A DNA stretch of 44,319 nucleotides from Anaerolinea sp. (GTDB lineage: Bacteria > Chloroflexota > Anaerolineae > Promineifilales > Promineifilaceae): assembly GCA_014879875.1 (NCBI GenBank), contig JACSRF010000302.1, forward strand, positions 1-44,319, in the 5' to 3' direction. Below, piece after piece: positions 15,830 to 22,963 of this stretch. The notes under the pieces were generated by a model. That model did not search any database. It saw nothing but the letters and a program-made list of their open reading frames with translations, and was not told where the DNA came from. The position numbers and the translations under genes were made by a program. Position 1 is the stretch's first letter, and each line of letters begins with the position of its first letter.

Positions 15830-17155
15830 TCATCCCTCACCACCAAACCGCAGCAGCGCCTGGTAAATGGCCTCCGCGCCAAAGCCAACGGCCGCTGCCG
15901 GAAGGCGTTCGTCGGCGGCATGAATGGTTTGCGCAAAATTAAAATCGGTGGGCAGCTGCATCGGCAAAAAGCCATACGTTTGAATGCCCAACCGCGCAAA
16001 AAAGCGGGCATCGGTGACGCCGCTGAGCAGCAGCGGCACGGCAACCCCAGCAGGATCGGCCGTTTGCAAAATACCGGCCAACGTGGCAAACAGCTCCATG
16101 TCTGGCTGTGGCGGGCCAGGGTCATACGCCAGCAGTTCGATCTCCACCTCATCCCCTAACAGCGAACGCAGCTCCGCGATCATGTCCGCCGGCATGAATC
16201 CGGGCAGCAAACGGCCGTCTACCTGCACCTCCACCCGCCCTGGTATCACATTCACCTTGTCACTCGCCTGCAACATCGTCGCGCTCACCGTATTGTGCAG
16301 CAGCGGGTCAAACAGCCGCGCCTGATCCCCCAGCGCGCTCAGCAGCCGGTCCGTCAGCGCCGGGTTCAACAACTGGCGCAAAATGACGTTGGTGGGAAAC
16401 GATACGTGAGCCGCAATGCCGCCCAACATCTGCCGCGCCGCCGGCGTAATGTGTACCGGCAGCCGTTTGCGGTCCAGGGTCCGCAGCACCGCAGCCAATT
16501 TCGCCATCGCCCCACCCCGCACCGGCATCGAGCCATGCCCCGCCGGGCCATGAATGGTCAGCTTCAACCAACAAATCTGCTTCTCCGCGACCATAATCGG
16601 GTAAAAGCGCTGCCCGCCAATAGACATGGTGAAGCCGCCAAATTCGCCCAGCGCGTAACGGACGCCGGCAAATTGCGCTGCGTGTTCCTCTACCAGGAAC
16701 TTCGCCCCATAATCGCCGCCCGCTTCCTCATCCGCCAACAGGGTGAGGATCACATCGCCGGGCAGATCAGCCCCTTCCGCCTGGGCGCGCAAAAAGGCAG
16801 CGGCCATCATGGCGACGCCCCCTTTCATGTCCAGCGCCCCCCGCCCCCAGATGTACCCGTCTCGGTTTTCGCCGCCAAATGGGGGATGCGTCCACTGCTG
16901 CCCGGCCGTTGTCACCACGTCCACGTGCCCTTGCAGCAGCAGCGGTGGCGCAGCGCCGCGCCCCTTCAGGCGGGCGATCAGGTTGGGGCGGTTGGGGTCT
17001 TTGGCCAGCAGCGTCGTGGCGATCCCGGCCGTTTGCAGCAAGTCATCCAGATAGCCAATACAAGCCGCCTCGTTGCCAGGTGGGTTGGTGGTGTCAAATT
17101 GAATCAGCTTTTGCAGTAGTTCGGCCGGACGTTGGTAAATGGTTGTGTCACTCAT
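15830..17155 (-). CDS. M20-family metallopeptidase (ArgE/DapE/CPG2-like)
   Basis: 441 residues. Di-zinc site motifs are visible: GHVDVV near 80, GRGALDMKGG near 110 with the bridging Asp, ADEEAGG near 145 and a dimerisation-lid histidine in GHGSMP. Members cleave amide bonds of N-acyl amino acids or dipeptides in the cytoplasm; the exact substrate is not decidable here. Start chosen at 17155 with AGAGGGA upstream; the frame is open to 17293 but would overlap the HIT gene. It is last in a minus-strand run after the HIT gene, 61 bp apart. Confidence 0.92.
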   Translation of the reverse strand: MSDTTIYQRPAELLQKLIQFDTTNPPGNEAACIGYLDDLLQTAGIATTLLAKDPNRPNLIARLKGRGAAPPLLLQGHVDVVTTAGQQWTHPPFGGENRDGYIWGRGALDMKGGVAMMAAAFLRAQAEGADLPGDVILTLLADEEAGGDYGAKFLVEEHAAQFAGVRYALGEFGGFTMSIGGQRFYPIMVAEKQICWLKLTIHGPAGHGSMPVRGGAMAKLAAVLRTLDRKRLPVHITPAARQMLGGIAAHVSFPTNVILRQLLNPALTDRLLSALGDQARLFDPLLHNTVSATMLQASDKVNVIPGRVEVQVDGRLLPGFMPADMIAELRSLLGDEVEIELLAYDPGPPQPDMELFATLAGILQTADPAGVAVPLLLSGVTDARFFARLGIQTYGFLPMQLPTDFNFAQTIHAADERLPAAAVGFGAEAIYQALLRFGGEG

Positions 17156-17216
17156 TCCCTCTTCTCCCTCTCTGTGTATCTCTGTGTTCCCAAACAACAC
17201 CTGAATCACGAATTTT

Positions 17217-17591
17217 TTAATCCCCGCTCGCCGCCCCGGCAACCAGGTGAAAATGGAGGTGGGGCACATCCTGGTATGCGCCGCCGTTGGCAATGAGCCG
17301 GTAGCCGCGTGCTTCCAGGTTTAGCTCCGCCACCAGGCTTTGTGTCGTTTGCATCAAATCTAGCAGAAAATCGGCGTCAGTGGGCTGCACGGCCGTTAAC
17401 CCGGCAATGGCGCGCTTCGGCACAAGCAAAATATGCACCGGGTAGGCCGGCTGTGGGTGGTAAAAGGCAAGTAAGGTGTCGGTTTCCCGCAAGCGGTTCG
17501 CCGAGATAAGCCAACTCATATGGGCGATGATCCAACTGATCAACCGGCCGGCCACACGTGACCGGGCAAAACGGAGCAAATAGCGGCGCAT
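17217..17591 (-). CDS. HIT (histidine triad) family protein
   Basis: 124 residues. The triad HLHFHLVAG lies near the C-terminus, preceded by HILLVPKRAI, the usual HIT strand. HIT proteins are small dimeric nucleotide hydrolases or transferases acting on nucleoside phosphoramidates and dinucleotides. The N-terminus carries about 25 extra residues with a hydrophobic stretch (GRLISWIIAHMSWLI). The ATG lies one base after the stop of the upstream PIN toxin gene, so they are probably co-transcribed. Confidence 0.9.
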   Translation of the reverse strand: MRRYLLRFARSRVAGRLISWIIAHMSWLISANRLRETDTLLAFYHPQPAYPVHILLVPKRAIAGLTAVQPTDADFLLDLMQTTQSLVAELNLEARGYRLIANGGAYQDVPHLHFHLVAGAASGD

Positions 17592-17592
17592 T

Positions 17593-18015
17593 TTACTGCA
17601 AGCGTGTCGGGAAATTGCCGGGCCGCGTCACTTGAATACCCAGGTCAGCCAGCGCCGCCACCAAGTTGGCGTCGTCATACAGGTCTTTATCGGTGGTGAT
17701 GAGGTAATCGGCGTGGGCGGCAACGGCCGTGGCAATCACCATATCATCTTGTGGATCACGGCAATGCGGGTACGCCTGGGCTGGAGTGACAAACACGGCG
17801 CGTTCTCTGACAAACTGTATAAAACGATGAATACGGGCCTCAGGAACAAAGCTGCGAATCTTGAGGCTTTTCAAGACACGCTCCAATTCTACAAGAAGTT
17901 CCTCAGATAAAACAACCGTATACGCCTGGGCTTGCCAACCAGCGAAGAGGGGGGAACGATCAGAAGCTGAAGCCAATTTCACTAGAACATTGGTATCAAA
18001 TACGATACGCAGCAT
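17593..18015 (-). CDS. PIN-domain ribonuclease toxin
   Basis: 140 residues. PIN-fold acidic residues are visible: FDTNVLV at the start (Asp7), the Glu of SEELLVELERVL, the CRDPQDD motif typical of the PF13470/TIGR00305 toxin family, and LITTDKDL. Such proteins cleave RNA and are silenced by the adjacent antitoxin. The ATG at 18015 overlaps the stop of the upstream antitoxin gene; an in-frame GTG at 18018 is an alternative. A housekeeping-type HIT gene directly follows. Confidence 0.85.
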   Translation of the reverse strand: MLRIVFDTNVLVKLASASDRSPLFAGWQAQAYTVVLSEELLVELERVLKSLKIRSFVPEARIHRFIQFVRERAVFVTPAQAYPHCRDPQDDMVIATAVAAHADYLITTDKDLYDDANLVAALADLGIQVTRPGNFPTRLQ

Positions 18016-18293
18016 CACACTTGATTCCTTACTTCATGGATGATGGCATTTAATTCTTCATCGCTAATCGTCTCAATATCCACCTCAGCAGGGTACTCTG
18101 CCGTTAACCTGGCATAGGCTTTGAATGGCGCTTCCCACTCTTGCTGAGACATGGCGGCTAATCGCTTTTGTTGTTCCTCTATGGTGGAGACTGTTTGCTG
18201 CATAACGACAACAACCCTGGTACCATCGGGGATATTGTCTGCGGCTATCTCCACTTTTCCTCTGCGGACGATACCGTGATAGGTAACTAACAT
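18015..18293 (-). CDS. Antitoxin-like partner of the PIN toxin
   Basis: 92 residues. The N-terminal strand-rich part, VTYHGIVRRGKVEIAADNIPDGTRVVVVM, looks like a swapped-hairpin/AF2212-like DNA-binding antitoxin domain. The rest is a helical acidic tail (WEAPFKAYARLTAEYP, IETISDEELNAIIHEV) of the kind that wraps the toxin. Start chosen at 18293 with AGGTGG 7 nt upstream. Its stop overlaps the PIN start, the normal antitoxin-toxin order. The 138-bp gap upstream holds one ACGGCCGT copy and nothing else that I recognise. Confidence 0.75.
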   Translation of the reverse strand: MLVTYHGIVRRGKVEIAADNIPDGTRVVVVMQQTVSTIEEQQKRLAAMSQQEWEAPFKAYARLTAEYPAEVDIETISDEELNAIIHEVRNQV

Positions 18294-18431
18294 ATCGCAC
18301 CACCTTTTCTGCATGTATGAGCATTATACCACTTGCACCGACGACAAATCGGCCAGGTGCGGCCAACCATTTCCGCGGTTGGAGTGACGGCGACGAGGAG
18401 GATGTCGAGGGTAACGGCCGTTTTGCTTGCC

Positions 18432-18860
18432 CTATTTTGAATCCAACTGTATCAACGCCAAAAAGACGGCCGGGGCAATAATCCGGATACCCTGATACGC
18501 ACCGATCAGCAGCAAATGTTTTTTATCCCCTGTTACCAGATAATCCGCCTGCCCGTCCACGGCGCATTCAAGATACCGGTTATCTGTTTCATCTGTGGAC
18601 ACAGCAATCTTTTCCGTAGGCTCAACCAGCGTGGCGTATTTCTGCATAAGCGATATGAACCGCCGTATCTCCGCATCACTTTTTTTATGAATCCTGACAA
18701 GATGTGGGTAGCGTAGCACACGGCTTAATTCGGCAATGATTTCTGGACTAACGAGAAGGTCAAACTTTTTGTCTTGCCAATAAGTCAAAATTTGATGAGC
18801 ATTCCCTCTTTGGGTCAGCAAAGCACTGACATAGACGTTGGCGTCAAGAACTACTTTCAT
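18432..18860 (-). CDS. PIN-domain ribonuclease toxin (second pair)
   Basis: 142 residues. It starts MKVVLDANVYVSALL and has SPEIIAELSRVL, STDETDNRYLECAVDGQADYLVTGDKKHLL, the acidic pattern of PF13470 PIN toxins. It is related to but clearly different from the PIN protein at 17593. The ATG at 18860 overlaps the antitoxin stop by ATGA, so translation is coupled. The predicted role is RNA cleavage restrained by the Phd-like partner. Confidence 0.87.
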   Translation of the reverse strand: MKVVLDANVYVSALLTQRGNAHQILTYWQDKKFDLLVSPEIIAELSRVLRYPHLVRIHKKSDAEIRRFISLMQKYATLVEPTEKIAVSTDETDNRYLECAVDGQADYLVTGDKKHLLLIGAYQGIRIIAPAVFLALIQLDSK

Positions 18861-19147
18861 GACTGCGTTTCCGACGCCCACTCTTCTCGAACCGCTTGCT
18901 GTGCCTCAAGCACGAGCGCCATGATTTCCTCTGGGTCATTGTCGCCGCTCGACGCCTGAAAAGAGTGTATCAGGTCAAATAAAGCTTGCTGCTCTTGTTT
19001 CCACTGCTCATAAATATCTACAGAGACAATGGCCGCCGCTGGCAGCCCATGTCGCTGAATGATGAAGGTGTCGCCTTGAAACTGTACCCCATCTACAATT
19101 GCTTTTAATGAGTTGCGCGCTTCCGTCACGCCGAGCATTTTTTCCAT
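18857..19147 (-). CDS. Phd/YefM-type antitoxin
   Basis: 96 residues. The N-terminal Phd/YefM DNA-binding domain is clear: MLGVTEARNSLKAIVDGVQ, FIIQRHGLPAAAIVSVDIYEQW. The acidic C-terminal tail would bind the PIN toxin encoded just downstream (ATGA overlap). Start chosen at 19147 with AAGGAAA 4 nt upstream. A double TGTACA site at 19178-19192 is well placed for autoregulation by this protein. Confidence 0.88.
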   Translation of the reverse strand: MEKMLGVTEARNSLKAIVDGVQFQGDTFIIQRHGLPAAAIVSVDIYEQWKQEQQALFDLIHSFQASSGDNDPEEIMALVLEAQQAVREEWASETQS

Positions 19148-19177
19148 AACTTTCCTTACTCCCGCAAAAGTTAGTTC

Positions 19178-19192
19178 TGTACATTTTGTACA
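19178..19192. promoter_or_regulatory. Putative operator of the Phd/PIN pair
   Basis: Two TGTACA hexamers separated by three bases form a larger palindrome, 31 bp upstream of the antitoxin ATG. Phd-type antitoxins bind paired palindromes in their own promoters. A second inverted pair (GTAGAT and ATCTAC) lies at about 19195-19220. Confidence 0.5.
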
Positions 19193-19321
19193 CTGTAGAT
19201 ATTGTATCAGCAAAATCTACATGCTACACATTGGCAAACGCAATTGGTCGGTTTAGACCTGACAGATTTTTAGTTAAAGGTTTGCAAAATGAGCTTTCGT
19301 AAAATGTTTGAGAAAGCGTAT

Positions 19322-21307
19322 CTAAACCAAAGCCAGGGCTTCCCATTCATACATCAGCGCCTCCAACTGCGTTTGCGCATTGTTGTATGCCTGGGACAAG
19401 GTTTGTACATTTGCCCACTGCTGCGCCTGCGCGGCCGCTTCCAGGGCTGCATTCAAGTCGTTGAGTTCCTTTTCCAGGGCGCTAATTTGCTGCTCGGTGG
19501 CGGCAACGGCCGTCACCGCTTCCCGTTGCCGCCGCCCATTCCCGTTTTTCACCCTGTCCTTGCTGCCCGCAGCCGGTTCCCGCTGCCCTGCCTGCCACGC
19601 CAGGAAAGATTGGTAATCCCCCTTGTGAACGTGGAAATGACCGGCGCCATCCAGCCACCAGATTTGCGTCGCCAACCGGTCCACCAGGTAGCGGTCGTGC
19701 GTCACCAGCAGCGCCGTGCCCGTAAACGCGGCCAACGCCGCCTGCAACACCTCCTGCGCCGGCAGATCCAGGTGATTGGTCGGCTCGTCCAGCAGCAAGA
19801 AATTGGCGTGATCCAGCGCCAGAATCGCCAGCGCCAGCCGCCCCCGCTCGCCGCCGCTGAGCATCCCCACCTGCTTAAACACATCCTCACCACGAAACAG
19901 GTAGCGCGCCAGGTAATTGCGCGCTTCGCTGATGGGCAGGTTGCGGTAGCTGAGCAGCTCATCTAGCACAGTCCGCTCCAGGTTAAGCTGTTCGTGCGCC
20001 TGCGAGAAGTAGCTGATCTGTACGCCCGCGCCCAGGTGGAAACGGCCGTTCACCGGCGCAAGTTCCCCCAACAACGTGCGCAGCAGCGTCGTTTTGCCCG
20101 TACCGTTCGGGCCGATAAATGCTACTCGTTCTAACCGGTGCAGTTCCAGGTCAGGAACGTGAAACAACGTGTTACCCGGATATCCAATTTGCAAGCGGCT
20201 GGTACGCAGCGCCAACCGCCTGCTGCGCTGCGCCGTCAGCAGCCGCATGTTTACCTGCTGGTGGCGCGGATTAGGGTTTTGCAGCGCCTTGATCCGCCCT
20301 TCTAGCTCCATCATATTCCACTGCTCACCGCTGATGCCCTGCGCATCCATAAACTGACTCCAATCCTGGTTCAAAGCGGCCGTACCGCCCACTTCCACCG
20401 CCTTCACCTGACGTACCAGCCGCCGGAAACGGCCGCGCGCCTTGTCTGTGCTGCTGGCGCGGGCGATGTTGCGCTTGATGAAATCCAGCTCTTTCAGAAA
20501 ATTCTCCTGCACCGTCCTGAATTCCTCGTCGCGCAGCGCCCACCGTTCCTCGCGCTGCCCCAGATAAGCGGTGTAAGCGCCGCGATAGCTTTCCAGCCCA
20601 TTACGACTCATCTCCCAGATTTCACCGACCACTTTATCCAGAAAGTAACGGTCGTGGCTGACGATAAGCGCCGCGCCGCTCCATACGCGCAGCTGCCCCT
20701 CCAGCCATTCAATGGCCGCCACGTCCAGGTGGTTGGTCGGCTCGTCGAGGATGAGCAGGTCGGGTTGTTCCAGCAGCAGCCGCGCCAACAGCGCGCGCGT
20801 CTTTTGCCCACCGCTGCAATGGGCCAACGGCATCGGCCACTGCTCCGCGCTAAAGCCCAACCCGGTGAGCGTTTGCTGAATGCGCAAATCGTAGTCGTAA
20901 CCGCCGGCCGTCTCGAAGGCTTGCTGCAGACGGCCGTACTCATCCAACAGCGTCGCGGCAAAACCCCCGGCGCTCATCGCCTGTTCCATCTGCCGTAACT
21001 GCGCGGCCTGCTGTTCCAGCCCGGCAAAAACGGTACGCATCTCATCGTAGACGGTGTTTGACTGGTCGGCGAAGGCCAGCATCGCTTCCTGGCGCAAATA
21101 CCCCAGGGTGCTCCCTTTCGCCAGATGGACGTGTCCGGCAGACGGCCGTTCGCGCCCCGCCAAAATGCGCAGCAGCGTCGTCTTGCCAATGCCATTTGGC
21201 CCCACCAGCCCGACCTTCGCACCGTGTGCGATGCTGCCGCCGAGACTCATAAAAATATCGTTTGCCCCAAATGATTGGGAGACGTTTGCAAATGTAAGCA
21301 GAGACAT
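19322..21307 (-). CDS. ABC-F family ATPase (Uup/EttA-like)
   Basis: 661 residues with two ABC domains and no membrane segment. Walker A GPNGIGKTT and GPNGTGKTT, signatures CSGGQKTRALLARLL and LSGGERGRLALAIL, and DEPTNHLD in both halves. The linker of roughly 80 residues between domains contains a basic helical stretch (RFRRLVRQVKAVE), and the C-terminus is a coiled coil (EQQISALEKELNDLNAALEAAAQ), as in Uup/YdiF types. ABC-F proteins act on the ribosome in translation or in antibiotic protection; which applies is not decidable here. Start chosen at 21307 with GGAG 7-8 nt upstream. The leader carries a short open frame and an intrinsic terminator, described separately. Confidence 0.93.
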   Translation of the reverse strand: MSLLTFANVSQSFGANDIFMSLGGSIAHGAKVGLVGPNGIGKTTLLRILAGRERPSAGHVHLAKGSTLGYLRQEAMLAFADQSNTVYDEMRTVFAGLEQQAAQLRQMEQAMSAGGFAATLLDEYGRLQQAFETAGGYDYDLRIQQTLTGLGFSAEQWPMPLAHCSGGQKTRALLARLLLEQPDLLILDEPTNHLDVAAIEWLEGQLRVWSGAALIVSHDRYFLDKVVGEIWEMSRNGLESYRGAYTAYLGQREERWALRDEEFRTVQENFLKELDFIKRNIARASSTDKARGRFRRLVRQVKAVEVGGTAALNQDWSQFMDAQGISGEQWNMMELEGRIKALQNPNPRHQQVNMRLLTAQRSRRLALRTSRLQIGYPGNTLFHVPDLELHRLERVAFIGPNGTGKTTLLRTLLGELAPVNGRFHLGAGVQISYFSQAHEQLNLERTVLDELLSYRNLPISEARNYLARYLFRGEDVFKQVGMLSGGERGRLALAILALDHANFLLLDEPTNHLDLPAQEVLQAALAAFTGTALLVTHDRYLVDRLATQIWWLDGAGHFHVHKGDYQSFLAWQAGQREPAAGSKDRVKNGNGRRQREAVTAVAATEQQISALEKELNDLNAALEAAAQAQQWANVQTLSQAYNNAQTQLEALMYEWEALALV

Positions 21308-21340
21308 AATTTTTCTCCATATTGCGTGTTCCATTCACGC

Positions 21341-21368
21341 TTCACCGATTACCGTTCACCGATTACCG
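21341..21368. repeat. Two-unit 14-bp tandem repeat before the ABC-F gene
   Basis: TTCACCGATTACCG occurs twice in tandem within the ABC-F leader, 34 bp upstream of the start. The same unit recurs at 25650-25672 upstream of another ABC gene. Confidence 0.7.
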
Positions 21369-21411
21369 CCCACGGCCGTTTCCCATCATGCAGTTGTCGT
21401 CGTTTTGGGGG

Positions 21412-21446
21412 GAAATAAAAAGGCCGCGGGGTGAGTCGCCGCGGCC
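21412..21446 (-). terminator. Intrinsic terminator upstream of ABC-F
   Basis: On the minus strand GGCCGCGG pairs with CCGCGGCC across a 9-nt loop and is followed by TTTTTATTT. It is the best intrinsic terminator in the window apart from the amt one. It may end the transporter operon arriving from 26467-21653, or act as an attenuator for the ABC-F gene whose start is 105 bp downstream, or both. Confidence 0.82.
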
Positions 21447-21474
21447 GTTTACAAACAAGGGTTAACTGTTTATG

Positions 21475-21573
21475 TTAACTGGACGCAGGCACACTCCGAG
21501 AAGGCAGCATGAAAACGGCCGTTTTGACCGCCATCATCATAACCTCTGGAATTCTTTCTGCATCCGTAAACAT
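21475..21573 (-). CDS. Possible 32-residue leader peptide before ABC-F
   Basis: A short frame starting MFTDAERIPEVMMM and ending LPSRSVPASS. AAGGAA lies about 8 nt before its ATG. The stop codon overlaps an inverted repeat (GTTAAC at both ends, 21461-21478), and the frame ends 29 nt before the intrinsic terminator at 21412-21446. Nothing is recognisable in the peptide and it contains one ACGGCCGT copy. The arrangement resembles translated leaders that attenuate ABC-F resistance genes in Firmicutes, but a chance frame cannot be excluded. Confidence 0.35.
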   Translation of the reverse strand: MFTDAERIPEVMMMAVKTAVFMLPSRSVPASS

Positions 21574-21652
21574 TGGTTCGTTTCCTTATATCTATCTACC
21601 GGGCAGTATACCACCCTCTACAAGCCAGCGTCAACAAACAAGAATAATATCC

Positions 21653-22960
21653 CTACTCATACTTCAGCGCGGTGATCGGGGATAACGTGGCCGCGCCCAG
21701 CGCCGGATACAGGCCAGAAAGCAGCCCCATCAGTGTGGCGAAGACCAGCGCGAAAATGGGCAGCCACAGCGGCGTGGAAACGGCCACCGACGGCGGCGGC
21801 GCACCCGTCTGCACCGACTGCCCCGCCAGGTAAGCCAGCACAAACACGTTCGCCACCTGCCCCAGCCCCCAACCCAACAACACGCCGCCCAACCCGCCCA
21901 AAAAGCCGATGCCCGCCGACTCGCCCAAGAAGACGCTGAGTACATGCCGGTTGGTCGCGCCAACCGCTTTCATCAGCCCAATTTCGCGGGTGCGCTCCAA
22001 AATCGCCATGGCCATGGTGTTGGCAATGCCAATAGCCGCTACCAGCAGGGCAATGGCGCCGACGCCGCCAAAAATGATTTGCAAAATGGTGTAAAAGCCG
22101 CTGATGCCCTGGATGAAGGATTGCGGCGTGTACGCCTGGTAGCCCATCTCGGTGATCTGCTCGGCCACGTCTACCACCCGGTTTAGGTCGGCGACGCGCA
22201 CAACCAGATTCGGGTAGCCATTTTTTTTGCGGTCTACCGGCTGCCCCAATAACCAGGCGTTGTAGCCGTTCATTTCCGCCAACGAGACGTACATAGACCA
22301 GTCTGGTTCGTCGCGAGCTTCGGTCAGCACGCCGGCGATGTGTAGGCGGTAAGTTTTGCGCACTTCCGAGCCATCGCTGCTCCATTTCACCAGCGTCAAG
22401 GTGACTTGTTTGTCTACCAGGTCGGCCGGCGTCAGTTGTTCGGTCACAGCTTGACCGGGGCGCGGACGTGGATTGTAAAAGTTCATGGGCACGGCCGATC
22501 CAATGATCACCGTCCCCCGCGCCAACGCCGTGCTGCCCGCCTGCGCCGTTAATCCCAGGTTGCTCAGGTCATCGGTACCAATGCCCAGAAGCTGCCCGCC
22601 CCCTTCCATTTGCCCCACCGTGAGGAAACCCCAACCCTGGAAATAATCTTGGGGGATAACGGCCGTCACCCCTTCTAGCGCCGCAATATCCACCACCGTC
22701 TGGTCAGATAAAATAGTCTGCGAAGTAGGCTGACCGGTCACGGGGTCCCATTCGCCATAGTTAGGCCACACCTGAATTTTCGTCAGGTCGCCGATGCCGC
22801 CAAGCTGGCTGGCCGCATTTTGTTGCAAGCCGACGCCCAGGGAGATGAGCAGCACGACAGCCGCCGTACCGATGATGACGCCAACGGCCGTCAGCAGCAC
22901 CCGCCCTTTGCGCCGCGCCAGGTTTTCCAGAATAAGCGTGAACAGGTCGAAAAAACTCAT
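21653..22960 (-). CDS. MacB-like ABC transporter permease
   Basis: 435 residues. One N-terminal helix (RVLLTAVGVIIGTAAVVLLISLGVG) is followed by a large extracytoplasmic MacB_PCD-type domain (about 50-290) and a C-terminal FtsX domain with three helices, including the GVGAIALLVAAIGIANTMAMAILERTREIGLMKAVGA signature. This topology belongs to the MacB/LolCDE type, which works mechanically on periplasmic or surface substrates rather than through a substrate channel. It is last of a four-gene run: YIP1, ATPase, CARDB protein, permease. The ATG lies 3 bp after the CARDB stop, so translation is probably coupled. Confidence 0.92.
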   Translation of the reverse strand: MSFFDLFTLILENLARRKGRVLLTAVGVIIGTAAVVLLISLGVGLQQNAASQLGGIGDLTKIQVWPNYGEWDPVTGQPTSQTILSDQTVVDIAALEGVTAVIPQDYFQGWGFLTVGQMEGGGQLLGIGTDDLSNLGLTAQAGSTALARGTVIIGSAVPMNFYNPRPRPGQAVTEQLTPADLVDKQVTLTLVKWSSDGSEVRKTYRLHIAGVLTEARDEPDWSMYVSLAEMNGYNAWLLGQPVDRKKNGYPNLVVRVADLNRVVDVAEQITEMGYQAYTPQSFIQGISGFYTILQIIFGGVGAIALLVAAIGIANTMAMAILERTREIGLMKAVGATNRHVLSVFLGESAGIGFLGGLGGVLLGWGLGQVANVFVLAYLAGQSVQTGAPPPSVAVSTPLWLPIFALVFATLMGLLSGLYPALGAATLSPITALKYE

Positions 22961-22963
22961 GGT

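Larger units (their letters stand above)
21308..21652. other. Spacer between transporter operon and ABC-F gene
   Basis: This 345-bp gap contains the possible leader peptide, the terminator and the 14-bp tandem repeat listed separately, and two ACGGCCGT copies. I see no convincing promoter for ABC-F downstream of the terminator, so its transcription may begin upstream of the leader frame or read through. Confidence 0.5.

Noticed and set aside
17593-19147. Toxin-antitoxin genes as evidence of a genomic island or phage
   Set aside because: No integrase, transposase, tRNA or attachment repeat is present, and the ACGGCCGT motif occurs in this region as elsewhere.
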